From Rubellimicrobium arenae (GTDB taxonomy: Bacteria > Pseudomonadota > Alphaproteobacteria > Rhodobacterales > Rhodobacteraceae): a stretch of 64,000 nucleotides of DNA. Shown one piece after another: positions 42,828 to 52,136 of the stretch. The stretch covers positions 372,001-436,000 of the forward strand of contig NZ_JAFMST010000001.1 in NCBI RefSeq assembly GCF_017916275.1, written 5' to 3'. Under the pieces are notes generated by a model. That model ran no database searches and was not told the origin of the DNA. It worked only from the letters and a program-made list of their open reading frames with translations. The position numbers and the translations under genes were made by a program. Within the stretch, counting starts at the first letter, position 1. Each line of letters begins with the position of its first letter.

Positions 42828-44938
42828 GTTCTTCTCTTCGGCAGGGTGGGCTGAGCGGCGCCCAGGCTGGACAGGATGTGGTCGGCGCTGCGAAAGGCCA
42901 GCGCCATGATGGTCAGGACAGGATTGAACGCGCCGTTCGTGGGATGCAGCGAGCCATCGGCCACGAACAGGTTGTCATGGCCCCAGACCCGTCCGAACGG
43001 GTCCGTCACCGAGAGGGACGGGTCGGTGCCCATGCGGCAGGTCCCGGCCTGATGCTGGTAGGCAGACAGGCGCGGCGCGGGCGCGCTGCCCCAGACCCGA
43101 AGGGCGCCCGACGCCCGCAGCCAGTCCTTGGCCCGTTCGAGGATGAAGCCCGCGGCCTTCTGGGTCTCGGGGTGGACGACGCCGGACAGGCGCGCGACCG
43201 GCTCCCCCCGCTTGTCGCGGACGCGGGGATCGAGCTGGACCCGGCAGTCGGGACTGGGGATCTCGTGCACGGGCCCCTTGACCTGCGACACGCGCCGATA
43301 GTTCGCCCGCATGAAGTCGTGGGCCTCCTGTCCCCAGCGCCGAAGGCCGGGGGGCAAGGCCTGGGCCCAGAACGCCACCGGGGGCACCACGAAGTCGTCC
43401 GCGATCATCGCGCCCCCCACGATCCCGGGATTGCCATGGGCGTAGGCCGTCGTGGCGATCGTTACGCCAGGCCCGCGCGACGCATGGACCGGTTCGTCGA
43501 ACAGGCCCAGCGCGGTCGGATAGGTGTGCCCCTGCAGGTGCCGCCCCACCTGGTCCGCGTTGTTGCCCAGCCCGCACGGCTCCTTCGCGGTGGCCGACAG
43601 GAGCAGCAGCCGAGCGGTCTCGATGGCGCCGGCCGACAGGACGACGATCCGGGAGCGCACCGAGACAGGTCCCTCCGCGCCCTGCGGGGCCGTCCGCGTC
43701 AGGCTCACGCCCGTCACGCGTCCGGCGCTGTCGGTCTCGATCCTCCGGGCCAGGATGTCCGTGGCCAGGGTCAGGTTGCCACTGGCCAGCGCCTTGGGCA
43801 GCAGCGTGTTCTGTGTGCCGTTCTTGGCGTCCGTCGGGCAGGGAAAGCCGATGCAGCTCCCGCATTCGATGCAGGCCGCCCGACCGTCGAAGGGCACCGA
43901 GTTCACGAGCAGCGGGGGCGTCACCGTTTCGAGGCCCAAGGCCGCAGCGCCCCGCCGCAGCACCCGCGCCGTGTCGTAGCCCGGCATCCGCGGCATGGGC
44001 AGCGGTGCGCTGCGCCAGGGCTCGTGCGAAAGCCGGCCCGGGTCGCCGGCCACCCCGATCTCCGTCTCCGCCATGGCATACCATGGCTCCAGATCGTCGT
44101 AGCCGAAGGGCCAATCCACCAGCGACGATCCGTCCGGCACGCCATAGCGGCTGGCCATGCGGAAGTCGTCCGGGTGGAACCGCCAGGCCTGCGCGCCGTA
44201 GACCACCGTCCCGCTGCCGACGCAGGAGGCGTTGTGGCCGTAGGCGATCGTGTGCGGCTCGACCAGCGTCTCGATACCATCCGGCGTGACCAGCACGCGC
44301 GGCCCGTCGTCGGGGTCCGGTCCGGTGTTGTGGCCGTGCACGGGATTGCGGTGGTTGCGCAGGTGGTCGCGATGGCCGCCATTCGCGTAATCGAGCCAGG
44401 ACCCCCGCTCCACGAGCAGGACCCGCTGCCCCGCCAAGGCAAGCTGGCTCGCCACGATGCCGCCGCCTGCTCCGCTGCCGACCACGATCGCGTCGTAGTC
44501 GTCACGCAGGGCGGGCAGGGGCGCCGGGGGGCGCCGCGGGGCCGGGGGCGGGCCGTCCGGTCCATCCGGAAGGCCATGGCGGTAGCCCACCTCGCGCCAG
44601 GACAGCGCGCCGGGGTTTCCGCCATTGGCGGGGTTGGCGTAGATGGCCTCGGCGACCCAGCCGGCCAGCTCCGCGAACCACGGCTGGCCGTCGATCTCGG
44701 CGATCAGGGCCGCGAGGTCTCCGTCGGCCAGCGCCGCGATCCCCACGCCGTGCCGCCCAAGCGCGGCCCCGTCCAGGAGCGCCAGCCCGTGATGGATGGG
44801 TTCGCCCCAGCGCCGTCCCTCGGCCCCGAGCCGACGGGCGACGTAAGCCGGCACGCCCATGGCCTCGCAGCCCAGGACCGGGTCGGGGGCCATGACCTCC
44901 AGCACGCGCCGGAGTCCGGGGTCCTCGATCAGCTTCAT
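42824..44938 (-). CDS. GMC oxidoreductase fused to a gluconate 2-dehydrogenase subunit-3-like domain
   Basis: A 704-residue protein. Residues about 1-135 resemble the small subunit of gluconate 2-dehydrogenase (IYANPANGGNPGALSWREVGY), followed by a Pro-rich linker and a GMC flavoprotein: FAD motif VVGSGAGGGIVASQLA at about 150-166, and the C-terminal active site LFVADGSLHPTNGAFNP. ECGSCIGFPCPTDAKN matches the Cys-rich segment of membrane sugar-acid dehydrogenases. It should oxidise a polyol, sugar or sugar acid. No Tat signal is present, so it is probably cytosolic. It follows the ABC ATPase by 4 bases. Confidence 0.88.
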   Translation of the reverse strand: MKLIEDPGLRRVLEVMAPDPVLGCEAMGVPAYVARRLGAEGRRWGEPIHHGLALLDGAALGRHGVGIAALADGDLAALIAEIDGQPWFAELAGWVAEAIYANPANGGNPGALSWREVGYRHGLPDGPDGPPPAPRRPPAPLPALRDDYDAIVVGSGAGGGIVASQLALAGQRVLLVERGSWLDYANGGHRDHLRNHRNPVHGHNTGPDPDDGPRVLVTPDGIETLVEPHTIAYGHNASCVGSGTVVYGAQAWRFHPDDFRMASRYGVPDGSSLVDWPFGYDDLEPWYAMAETEIGVAGDPGRLSHEPWRSAPLPMPRMPGYDTARVLRRGAAALGLETVTPPLLVNSVPFDGRAACIECGSCIGFPCPTDAKNGTQNTLLPKALASGNLTLATDILARRIETDSAGRVTGVSLTRTAPQGAEGPVSVRSRIVVLSAGAIETARLLLLSATAKEPCGLGNNADQVGRHLQGHTYPTALGLFDEPVHASRGPGVTIATTAYAHGNPGIVGGAMIADDFVVPPVAFWAQALPPGLRRWGQEAHDFMRANYRRVSQVKGPVHEIPSPDCRVQLDPRVRDKRGEPVARLSGVVHPETQKAAGFILERAKDWLRASGALRVWGSAPAPRLSAYQHQAGTCRMGTDPSLSVTDPFGRVWGHDNLFVADGSLHPTNGAFNPVLTIMALAFRSADHILSSLGAAQPTLPKRRT

Positions 44939-44942
44939 CGGA

Positions 44943-46031
44943 TCACGCCAGAACCTGGTCGGACGCGGGGTCGAGCAGATGGACCTTGCCCATGTCCACG
45001 GCCAGGACCAGCGTTGTGTTCGGGCGAAGGGCGGGATCGGGCGACAGCCGCGCCACGGCCGGCTCTCCGGTCAGGGCGAAATGCACCAGCGTTTCCATGC
45101 CCAGCGGCTCGACCAGGCCGGACGTGATCCGGAGCGCCGGAACTCCGGCGGCTGCCATGCTGAAATGCTCGGGCCGGATCCCCAGGAGCATGGGCCGTCC
45201 GGCATGCGGCGCGAACTGCCCCGCCCGCTCGGGCGGCACGGCCAGCGCCTGCCCATCGGCCAGGCGGACGACCGGCCCGGTCTCCCCCCGCTCGATCGTG
45301 GCCGCGAAAAAGTTCATCCCGGGCGAGCCGATGAACTCGGCCACGAAGCGGGTGGCGGGGCGGCGGTAAAGCTCCTCGGGAGGGGCGATCTGCTCGATCC
45401 GGCCCTTGTTCATCACCACGACACGGTCCGCGAGCGTCATGGCCTCGACCTGGTCATGCGTCACGTAAAGGGTCGTGGTGGGAATGCGCGCATGGAGCTG
45501 CTTGATCTCGGTCCGCATCTGCACCCGCAGCTTGGCGTCCAGGTTCGACAGCGGCTCGTCGAACAGGAACACGGCCGGATTGCGGATCAGGGCGCGGCCC
45601 ATCGCGACGCGCTGCCTTTGCCCGCCCGAAAGCTGGCGCGGCTTGCGTTCCAGGAGTTGCCCCAGGCCCAGGACCTCGGCCGTCCGGGCCAGGCGCTCGC
45701 GGATCTCGGCCTTGGGGACCTTCCGCAGCCTGAGCCCGAAGACGATGTTCTCGGCCACGCTCAGGTGCGGGTAAAGCGCGTAGTTCTGGAACACCATCGC
45801 GATGTCCCGCTCGCCGGGATCGAGCTCATTCACCCGGCGGCCGTCGATCCGGATCTCGCCCCCGGTGATCGTCTCAAGCCCCGCCACCATGCGAAGCGTC
45901 GTGGACTTGCCGCAGCCCGAGGGCCCCACGAGCACGATGAACTCGCCGTCCCCGATCTCGAGGTCGATGCCGTGCACCGTCCTGACGCCGTCATAGGCCT
46001 TCTCGACCTTGTCGATCGTTACGACTGCCAT
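44943..46031 (-). CDS. ugpC: ABC transporter ATPase, UgpC/MsmK type (sugar importer)
   Basis: A 362-residue ATPase: Walker [10 protein letters not shown], signature LSGGQRQRV, Walker [16 protein letters not shown], then a C-terminal TOBE/regulatory region typical of CUT1 sugar importers. It energises import through the permeases at 50390-52119, encoded divergently with the binding protein. It lies in the middle of the minus-strand catabolic unit between the M81 gene and the oxidoreductase. The symbol denotes family type, not proven substrate. Confidence 0.93.
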   Translation of the reverse strand: MAVVTIDKVEKAYDGVRTVHGIDLEIGDGEFIVLVGPSGCGKSTTLRMVAGLETITGGEIRIDGRRVNELDPGERDIAMVFQNYALYPHLSVAENIVFGLRLRKVPKAEIRERLARTAEVLGLGQLLERKPRQLSGGQRQRVAMGRALIRNPAVFLFDEPLSNLDAKLRVQMRTEIKQLHARIPTTTLYVTHDQVEAMTLADRVVVMNKGRIEQIAPPEELYRRPATRFVAEFIGSPGMNFFAATIERGETGPVVRLADGQALAVPPERAGQFAPHAGRPMLLGIRPEHFSMAAAGVPALRITSGLVEPLGMETLVHFALTGEPAVARLSPDPALRPNTTLVLAVDMGKVHLLDPASDQVLA

Positions 46032-46079
46032 GGCGATCCCCCTGTTGCTGTTGTCCGGCGCCTCGCGCCACGGCCGTCC

Positions 46080-47573
46080 TCAGTTCTCGTCCCCATAGAC
46101 GCGCCCCTCCGGCGTCCAGTCGAATCCCTTGTCCAGGGGCCAGGTCGGACGCGGCAGGCGGCTCCATTCGAGGCGGGTCATGTCGAGCTGCGAGGTCCCG
46201 TCGCTGAGCAGCAGGATATGCCGCGCCGCGATGTCCTCGAGCTGGGGGTGAAGGTAGCCCAGCTTCACGACGTAGACCTGATGCCCGAGCGGATCGATGC
46301 CCATGGCCCGGAAATGGCCCGGGGTGGTGATACCGATGGCCTGGGCGTGGAAGGTCGCGACGACATGGCCGATGCGGACTTTCGCCCAGGCGCTCTCGCG
46401 CGATCGGTAGGGCTGGAAGCCGCCCAGCTCCAGCCACTCGCCGCAGTCCTCGACCCGCGCCGTGACCCGCTGCGCCGTCCTGGGGCGTGACAGGTGCTCG
46501 TCCCCCAGCACGATCTCGACCTCCTGGCCCTTGCCGGCGGCCAGGAGCCGCGCGACCGTCTCGGGCGCGGTGATGCCCGCGATGACGATGTCCTCTCCGG
46601 CGGGCTGCCGCAGCGCCGCCTGGAGCACCAGCGTCAGGTCGCCCGCTGCGCCCGCGGTGGTGTTGTCGCCGGAATCGGACAGGTAGACGGGCCGCGTCTC
46701 GCTCGACCTCGCGCGCGCCAGCCCCTCCTCGACTTCGGCCGTTTCCATGCGGAGGATGAACTCCTCATGCGCGTCCCAGATCTCGCGGGCGAGCCGCGCG
46801 GCCTGTTCCCGCGCCAGGGCGGCATCGTTCTCGCTGACGGCCAGGGCGGTGACGGCGGTCCAGGGCCGGTCGTTCCACGCGAACCCGACAAGGATGTTGG
46901 CCTCCATCATCCCCGGCACGTCGTCATAGGCGCGCAGGCCGCCGTAAAGGCGGTCGGCCGGGGGCAGGGCGGTCACCGCCGTCTCGCCGGGCACCAGGAT
47001 CGGGATGCTGACGGCGGCCTTCTTCGGCGTCAGTCCCTTCCGAAGCACCGCGATCAGCTGGTCCGCCGCCCGGTAGCCCGTCTGCCGGTCATCCCGGTGC
47101 GGCGCGGTCCGAAGGACCGAAAAGACCGTCCCGGCTTCCAGCAGCGCCGGAGTCATGTCGCCGTGCAGGTCCAGGGACACGCCGATCGGCATCGCCGGGC
47201 CGACCTGCTCCCGGATGGCGCAGACAAAGTCGGTGTCGGCGTCGGCGTCCAGCCCCTCGACCTCCAGCGCCCCATGATTGACGACCAGAACCCCGTCCAG
47301 GCGACCCGCGCCCCTCAACTGCTCCAGCGTCTGCCGCTTGACCCGGTCGTAGGCCGCGCCTGTCATGGCCCCGCCCGGAAGCGCCGTCACCCAGCAGAGC
47401 GGGACGGCCTCGATGTCCGGCTCCTCGGCGATCCGCGCGAGCATCCCGCGCACCATCCAGAGATCGCCGTCGCGCATCTGTTCGGCCGAATACTCCTGAA
47501 GCGCCGAGTCGCCGGTCGGGACCGGAGAGGACAGCATGATCTCGATGGACAGCCCGACGATGGCTATTCGCAT
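46080..47573 (-). CDS. M81-family (MlrC-like) metalloenzyme
   Basis: A 497-residue protein with the DUF1485/MlrC pattern: VNHGALEVEG, VSLDLHGDMTPALLEAG, RTAPHRDDRQTGYRAADQL, DSGDNTTAGAAGD and a C-terminal MlrC domain. The founding member opens microcystin-derived peptides, but most relatives have unknown substrates and probably cut small amide or lactam compounds. I chose the ATG at 47573 (MRIAIVGLS). In this operon it could open the imported compound before oxidation; that is inference. Confidence 0.87.
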   Translation of the reverse strand: MRIAIVGLSIEIMLSSPVPTGDSALQEYSAEQMRDGDLWMVRGMLARIAEEPDIEAVPLCWVTALPGGAMTGAAYDRVKRQTLEQLRGAGRLDGVLVVNHGALEVEGLDADADTDFVCAIREQVGPAMPIGVSLDLHGDMTPALLEAGTVFSVLRTAPHRDDRQTGYRAADQLIAVLRKGLTPKKAAVSIPILVPGETAVTALPPADRLYGGLRAYDDVPGMMEANILVGFAWNDRPWTAVTALAVSENDAALAREQAARLAREIWDAHEEFILRMETAEVEEGLARARSSETRPVYLSDSGDNTTAGAAGDLTLVLQAALRQPAGEDIVIAGITAPETVARLLAAGKGQEVEIVLGDEHLSRPRTAQRVTARVEDCGEWLELGGFQPYRSRESAWAKVRIGHVVATFHAQAIGITTPGHFRAMGIDPLGHQVYVVKLGYLHPQLEDIAARHILLLSDGTSQLDMTRLEWSRLPRPTWPLDKGFDWTPEGRVYGDEN

Positions 47574-47610
47574 GATGCAACCTTCTGATGAAATCGTGGG
47601 CTCCCGGACA

Positions 47611-48771
47611 TCACGGGAGCACATGGGAGCCGTCGAGGCCGGTGACCCCATCCAGGGCCAGAGCCACGCCCCCCAGCCTGGGGCGACCCGAGCCGTCGCC
47701 GGCGAACCTGACCGTGCAGCGGGAGTTCATCGCCGGATGGGCCAGCCGCTGCAGCGACCGTTCCAGCGACGGAGCCACGTAGCGTTCGCCCAGCGCCAGG
47801 TCCCCGCCCAGGAGCACGACCGGCGGGTTGAAGATGTTGATGAGGCTCGACACCGCCGAGCCGAGGACGTCGCCCGCGTGATCCAGCACGTTCAGGACCG
47901 CAGCGTCCCCGTTGTCCGCCCGCGCAAGGAGGTCCCGGAACGACTCCGGCCGGGAGCCGCTGAGCCGCTCCACTTCCTCCAGCAGCGCCGATTCGGAGAG
48001 GTAGGCCGACAGGCAGCCCGCCGCCCCGCAGGTGCAGAACCGACCCTGCGGCACGATCTTGATGTGGCCGAGCTCCCCCGCGAGGCCCGCCGCCCCCTTG
48101 TGCACCGTTCCATCCAGGAACAGCGCCCCGCCCACCCCGGACCCCGAGAACAGGTAGATGAAGTTGTCGAGCCCGATGCAGGCCCCGAACATGTGCTCGG
48201 CGATGGCGGCGGCCTTGCCGTCGTTGCCGACGAAGACGGGGGCCGGGCAGACGCGGCCCAGGCGCTCCACGATATCGACGTCGCGCCAGCCCAGGACGGG
48301 CACATGCACCAGGATGCCTTCGTTGTTGACGAGCCCGGGCAACGACACGCCGATCCCCAGGATCGGCGCCGTCGCGCCCGCTTCGGCGACCAGATCCGAA
48401 AGGCCGGACAGGATGAAGTCCTCGAGCCCCCGCAAGTCGCCGCTGAACGCCTTCACCCGGGACGCGAGGGGGGACCCATCAAGACGGCAGAGCACGAACT
48501 CCATCTCGGAGGCTTCGACCTGCACCCCGACCAGGACACCCGAGCCGGGCGAGATCATCAGCCCTTCTGAAGGGCGGCCCCGGCGGGCTTCGCCCGTCTT
48601 GACCTTCCGCTCGATCAGTCCGCGTTCCGCGAACTCGTTGACGACCGAGGACACGGTGGATTTGTCGAAGCCGGTCCGGTCGGCGATCTCCCGCTGCGAG
48701 ATATTGGGCTCGACCCGGATGCAATGGAAGATGGCGTTCGCATGGAACCGCCGGAGGTAGAACCTGTCCAC
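47611..48771 (-). CDS. ROK-family transcriptional repressor (NagC/XylR type)
   Basis: A 386-residue regulator. The N-terminal winged HTH is NISQREIADRTGFDKSTVSSVVNEF, followed by the ROK fold with a zinc site GRFCTCGAAGCLSAYL and a sugar-site segment GIGVSLPGLVNNEG. The length and HTH make it a repressor rather than a kinase. It heads the minus-strand unit and faces the binding-protein gene, so it probably controls both sides in response to a sugar. Confidence 0.92.
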   Translation of the reverse strand: MDRFYLRRFHANAIFHCIRVEPNISQREIADRTGFDKSTVSSVVNEFAERGLIERKVKTGEARRGRPSEGLMISPGSGVLVGVQVEASEMEFVLCRLDGSPLASRVKAFSGDLRGLEDFILSGLSDLVAEAGATAPILGIGVSLPGLVNNEGILVHVPVLGWRDVDIVERLGRVCPAPVFVGNDGKAAAIAEHMFGACIGLDNFIYLFSGSGVGGALFLDGTVHKGAAGLAGELGHIKIVPQGRFCTCGAAGCLSAYLSESALLEEVERLSGSRPESFRDLLARADNGDAAVLNVLDHAGDVLGSAVSSLINIFNPPVVLLGGDLALGERYVAPSLERSLQRLAHPAMNSRCTVRFAGDGSGRPRLGGVALALDGVTGLDGSHVLP

Positions 48772-48965
48772 ATCTGGGCCTATTTAATCTTGATGGAAGA
48801 AAAACTAGGCAACCATCGGATGTTGTGTCAAGCGTCAAGCTGCAGCGATCGCCCCGCGTCTCCGCGCGACTAGGCCGTTTGCAGTAAAATTAGCCAAGAA
48901 AAAGCGTACTTCTGGCGCGCGGCGCGGGATGCCCTCGTTCCCGGCCAGACCTCGAGGAGAAATTG

Positions 48966-48995
48966 TTGACTTCGTCCTCGCTCTTGCGCCAACAT
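48966..48995 (+). promoter_or_regulatory. Possible promoter of the sugar-binding-protein gene
   Basis: TTGACT and CAACAT are 18 bases apart, about 70 bases before the ATG at 49063, in the 291-base divergent region between the ROK repressor and the binding protein. The -10 is weak. Confidence 0.35.
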
Positions 48996-49062
48996 TTTTC
49001 TTGCCGACAGATTATATCGGTTCATCCGGAACAAGAAGCGTCGGCCTGAAGGAGGTTGGAAG

Positions 49063-50337
49063 ATGAAGGCATCTCGCTGGCTCGCCGGCATGGCTGCGCT
49101 TGCATGGAGCGGCACGGCTGCGTTGGCCCAGGACACGTACGAAATCTGGCACTACTACGCCGCCGGTTCCGAGCTGGCCGGCATGAACGCCCTGATCGAG
49201 GCGGGCAACGCCGCGAGCCCCGACACCCAGTTCACCGGGGTCATCATCCCGGGCAACGTCGTCGAGCTGCGCCGCCAGCTCCAGACCGCGTTCCTGAGCG
49301 GCCAGCCCCCCGCCCTTTACCAGAGCTCGATGGCCTACGAGCTCAAGACCTTCGTCGACGGCGGGCGCCTGCATCCGCTGACCGACGTCTGGAGCCGGAT
49401 CAAGGGCGACGAGATCTTCCCCGAGGGCGTCCAGCGCGTAGTCAAGGTGGACGGCGTGCCCTACGGCGTGCCCTTCGACCTGTCTCTGATCAACAATGTC
49501 TTCTACAACAAGGCTGCCTTCGAGAAGCTGGGCCTCCAGCCGCCCACCGACTGGGACAGCTTCACCGCCGCCTGCACGGCGCTGCGCGAGGCGGGCTACC
49601 AGCCGCTGGGCAACGCCGGCGGCCCGTTCTGGAGCCTGTACAACTTCTACGCCGCCCTGGTGTCCGTGGTGGGCGAGGACGGCTACTACAAGATCGCGCG
49701 CGGCGAGCTCGGCTTCGACAGCCCCGAGTTCCGCGAAGCCCTGGACCTTTACCGCGACCGCATGGTCTCCTGCTACGCCGAGAACTGGAGCGGCAAGACC
49801 TGGACGCAGACCGCCGACGACGTGATCAACGGCGATACCGCCATGTTCATGATGGGCATCTGGGTCGCGGCCTATTTCGAGCAGGCCAACTTCCTCGCCG
49901 GTGAGGGCTTCGACATGTTCCAGGCGCCCGGCACGGCAGGCAAGTCCATCTTCCAGATGGACGTGCTGGCCGTCCCCGAGGGCACCGAAGGCAGCATCGC
50001 CGCGGCCGAGCAGTTCATCGAGGCCGCTGCCTCGACCGAGGGGCAGGCCGCCTTCGCGGTGCCCAAGGGCTCGCTCGCGCCGAACGTGAACGTCGATCCG
50101 TCGGTCTACGGCTATGCCGGTTCGACCTTCTCGCGGCAGTTCGCCGAAGCGTCGCAGGCCAATGCCGTCCTGCCGAACCTGTTCTTCCTGCTGCCGACCT
50201 CGGTCGGCACCGAGCTTGGCGTCCAGATCGAGCGGTTTGCCATCGACCCCTCCGACACCGTCAAGGAAGAGCTGGTGACGACCCTCGAAGGGCTGCGTCA
50301 GCAGGCGCTGACCGACAACGCCTTCATCCAGTGGTGA
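49063..50337 (+). CDS. Sugar ABC transporter periplasmic binding protein
   Basis: A 424-residue protein with a signal peptide (KASRWLAGMAALAWSG, cleavage near ALA-QD) and a family-1 extracellular solute-binding fold (EIWHYYAAGSELAGMNALI, VVELRRQLQTAFLSGQPPAL, YGVPFDLSLINNVFYNKAAF). It binds a sugar or sugar derivative in the periplasm and delivers it to the two permeases downstream. AAGGAGG before the ATG gives strong translation. It is the first gene of the plus-strand half of the importer locus. Confidence 0.94.
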   Translation: MKASRWLAGMAALAWSGTAALAQDTYEIWHYYAAGSELAGMNALIEAGNAASPDTQFTGVIIPGNVVELRRQLQTAFLSGQPPALYQSSMAYELKTFVDGGRLHPLTDVWSRIKGDEIFPEGVQRVVKVDGVPYGVPFDLSLINNVFYNKAAFEKLGLQPPTDWDSFTAACTALREAGYQPLGNAGGPFWSLYNFYAALVSVVGEDGYYKIARGELGFDSPEFREALDLYRDRMVSCYAENWSGKTWTQTADDVINGDTAMFMMGIWVAAYFEQANFLAGEGFDMFQAPGTAGKSIFQMDVLAVPEGTEGSIAAAEQFIEAAASTEGQAAFAVPKGSLAPNVNVDPSVYGYAGSTFSRQFAEASQANAVLPNLFFLLPTSVGTELGVQIERFAIDPSDTVKEELVTTLEGLRQQALTDNAFIQW

Positions 50338-50389
50338 CATCCTGAGGACGGCGCCCCGGCGCCGTCCCCGCGACCAAAGGGAGAGGACC

Positions 50390-51298
50390 ATGGCCATTCA
50401 GCCGACCCGACGCTTCTCGCGAACCGACTGGACCCATCTGGGCTTCCTGGCCCTCCCGACGCTGCTGTTCGCCGTCTTCTACATCTATCCCGTGATCTCC
50501 AGCATCCGGCTGTCGCTGCACAGCTGGGACGGCTTCGCCCCCACCATGCGGTATGTCGGCTTTCAGAATTACCTGAGCCTCGCCCAGGACACCCGCTTCC
50601 TGGGGGCCGTCCGCAACAACGTCATCTGGGTGGCGTTCATGCTCGTGGTGCCGTCGGGGCTCGGCCTGCTGCTGGCCGCGATCCTTGACCGCGGCATCCG
50701 CGGCGAGCGCGCCTTCCGCATCATCTTCTTCCTGCCGTTCACGATCCCGGCGGTCGCCGTCGCGGCGATCTGGCGCTGGATGTACGAACCCGACAACGGG
50801 CTCCTGACCACGGTCCTCGACCTCGTGGGCCTGGGGGGCCTCGCGCAGAACTGGCTCGGCGATCCCGGCGTCGTCAACTACGCGCTGATGGGGGCCGTGG
50901 CCTGGTGGACGACCGGCTTCGCGTTCCTCGTGTTCTTCGCGGGCCTCCGCAACGTGCCCGTCGAATGCATCGAGGCCGCGCGGATCGAGGGGGCGACCCC
51001 CTGGCAGGTGTTCTGGAAGGTCAGCTTCCCGCTGCTCTGGCCTTCGACGATCATCGTGCTCGGCATGTCGGCCATCGATGCGATGCGGCTGTTCGACGTC
51101 GTCTGGGCAACCACCCGGGGCGGTCCCGCTTATTCCAGCGACGTCCTGGCCACGCTGACCTATGACCTCGCCTTCGGCCGGCTCGAGATGGGCCGGGCGA
51201 CGGCCGTGGCCGTCTACCTGATGGCGATCGCGGCGGTCATCATCATGCCCTACATCATCTACATGTCCCGCCGCGTGCAGGACAGCGAGGCCGAATGA
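50390..51298 (+). CDS. Sugar ABC transporter permease (MalF/UgpA type)
   Basis: A 302-residue, six-segment inner-membrane protein with the EAA loop IEAARIEGATPWQVFWKVSFPLL that docks the ATPase. Its start, MAIQPTRRFSRTDW, follows GGGAGAGG. It overlaps the next permease by 4 bases (ATGA). Together with the second permease it forms the channel of the CUT1-type importer. Confidence 0.94.
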   Translation: MAIQPTRRFSRTDWTHLGFLALPTLLFAVFYIYPVISSIRLSLHSWDGFAPTMRYVGFQNYLSLAQDTRFLGAVRNNVIWVAFMLVVPSGLGLLLAAILDRGIRGERAFRIIFFLPFTIPAVAVAAIWRWMYEPDNGLLTTVLDLVGLGGLAQNWLGDPGVVNYALMGAVAWWTTGFAFLVFFAGLRNVPVECIEAARIEGATPWQVFWKVSFPLLWPSTIIVLGMSAIDAMRLFDVVWATTRGGPAYSSDVLATLTYDLAFGRLEMGRATAVAVYLMAIAAVIIMPYIIYMSRRVQDSEAE

Positions 51299-52119
51299 TG
51301 AGCACCACCCTCCGGCAGCGGCAGACGGTCCTCACGCGCACGGTCCTTTACGGGATGGCGATCCTGTTCCTGGCGCCGCTGGTGGTCGCGGTGATCACCT
51401 CGATCAAGTCGCCGGTCGAGATCACGCGTGTCCTGGCCCTCCCCACCGAATTCTACTGGCAGAACTACGCGGCCGCGATCAGCCGGATGGGGCGGAGCTT
51501 CCTCAACTCCATCGCCATCACGGTGCCGGCCGTGGCCTTCTCCATCCTGGTCGGGGCTCTGGCGGGCTATCCGCTGGCCTACATGCGCGGGTCGAGCGGC
51601 AAGGTGGTCTACTTCCTCCTCCTCACCGGGATGCTGGTGCCGTTCCAGATCGTGCAGATCCCGCTCTTCTTCCTTGTCCAGCGCATGGGGCTGCACGACA
51701 CCATCCCGGGGATGTGGATGGTGCACACCGCCTACGCCGTGCCCTTCTGCACGTTCTTCATGCGGAACTTCTTCGCCTCGGTGCCCCGCTCGATGTACGA
51801 GGCGGCGTTGATCGACGGATGCGGCCCCTTCCTCTATTTCTGGAAGCTGCTGCTGCCCGCCTCGGCGTCGGGCCTCGCAGCCCTGGCGATCATCCAAAGC
51901 CGGGCGATCTGGAACGACCTGCTTTTCGCCATCACCCTGACGGCCAGCGACAAGGCGCGGCCCGTGACGGTGCAGATCGCCGGCTTCGCGAGCAGCCTGC
52001 AGGTGGAATACGGACCGCTGATGGCGGCGACCGTCATCTCGGTGGTGCCGGTGATGGCCGCCTATCTCCTGTTCCAGAAATCCTTCGTGCGGGGACTCCT
52101 GGGCGGCGCGGGCAAGTAG
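51295..52119 (+). CDS. Sugar ABC transporter permease (MalG/UgpE type)
   Basis: A 274-residue, six-segment permease with the EAA loop YEAALIDGCGPFLYFWKLLLP. Its start overlaps the first permease. It ends 17 bases before the convergent cutC stop. The ATPase of the system is not in this transcript but on the divergent one (44943-46031). Confidence 0.94.
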   Translation: MMSTTLRQRQTVLTRTVLYGMAILFLAPLVVAVITSIKSPVEITRVLALPTEFYWQNYAAAISRMGRSFLNSIAITVPAVAFSILVGALAGYPLAYMRGSSGKVVYFLLLTGMLVPFQIVQIPLFFLVQRMGLHDTIPGMWMVHTAYAVPFCTFFMRNFFASVPRSMYEAALIDGCGPFLYFWKLLLPASASGLAALAIIQSRAIWNDLLFAITLTASDKARPVTVQIAGFASSLQVEYGPLMAATVISVVPVMAAYLLFQKSFVRGLLGGAGK

Positions 52120-52136
52120 CCCACGGCCAGGCCCGA

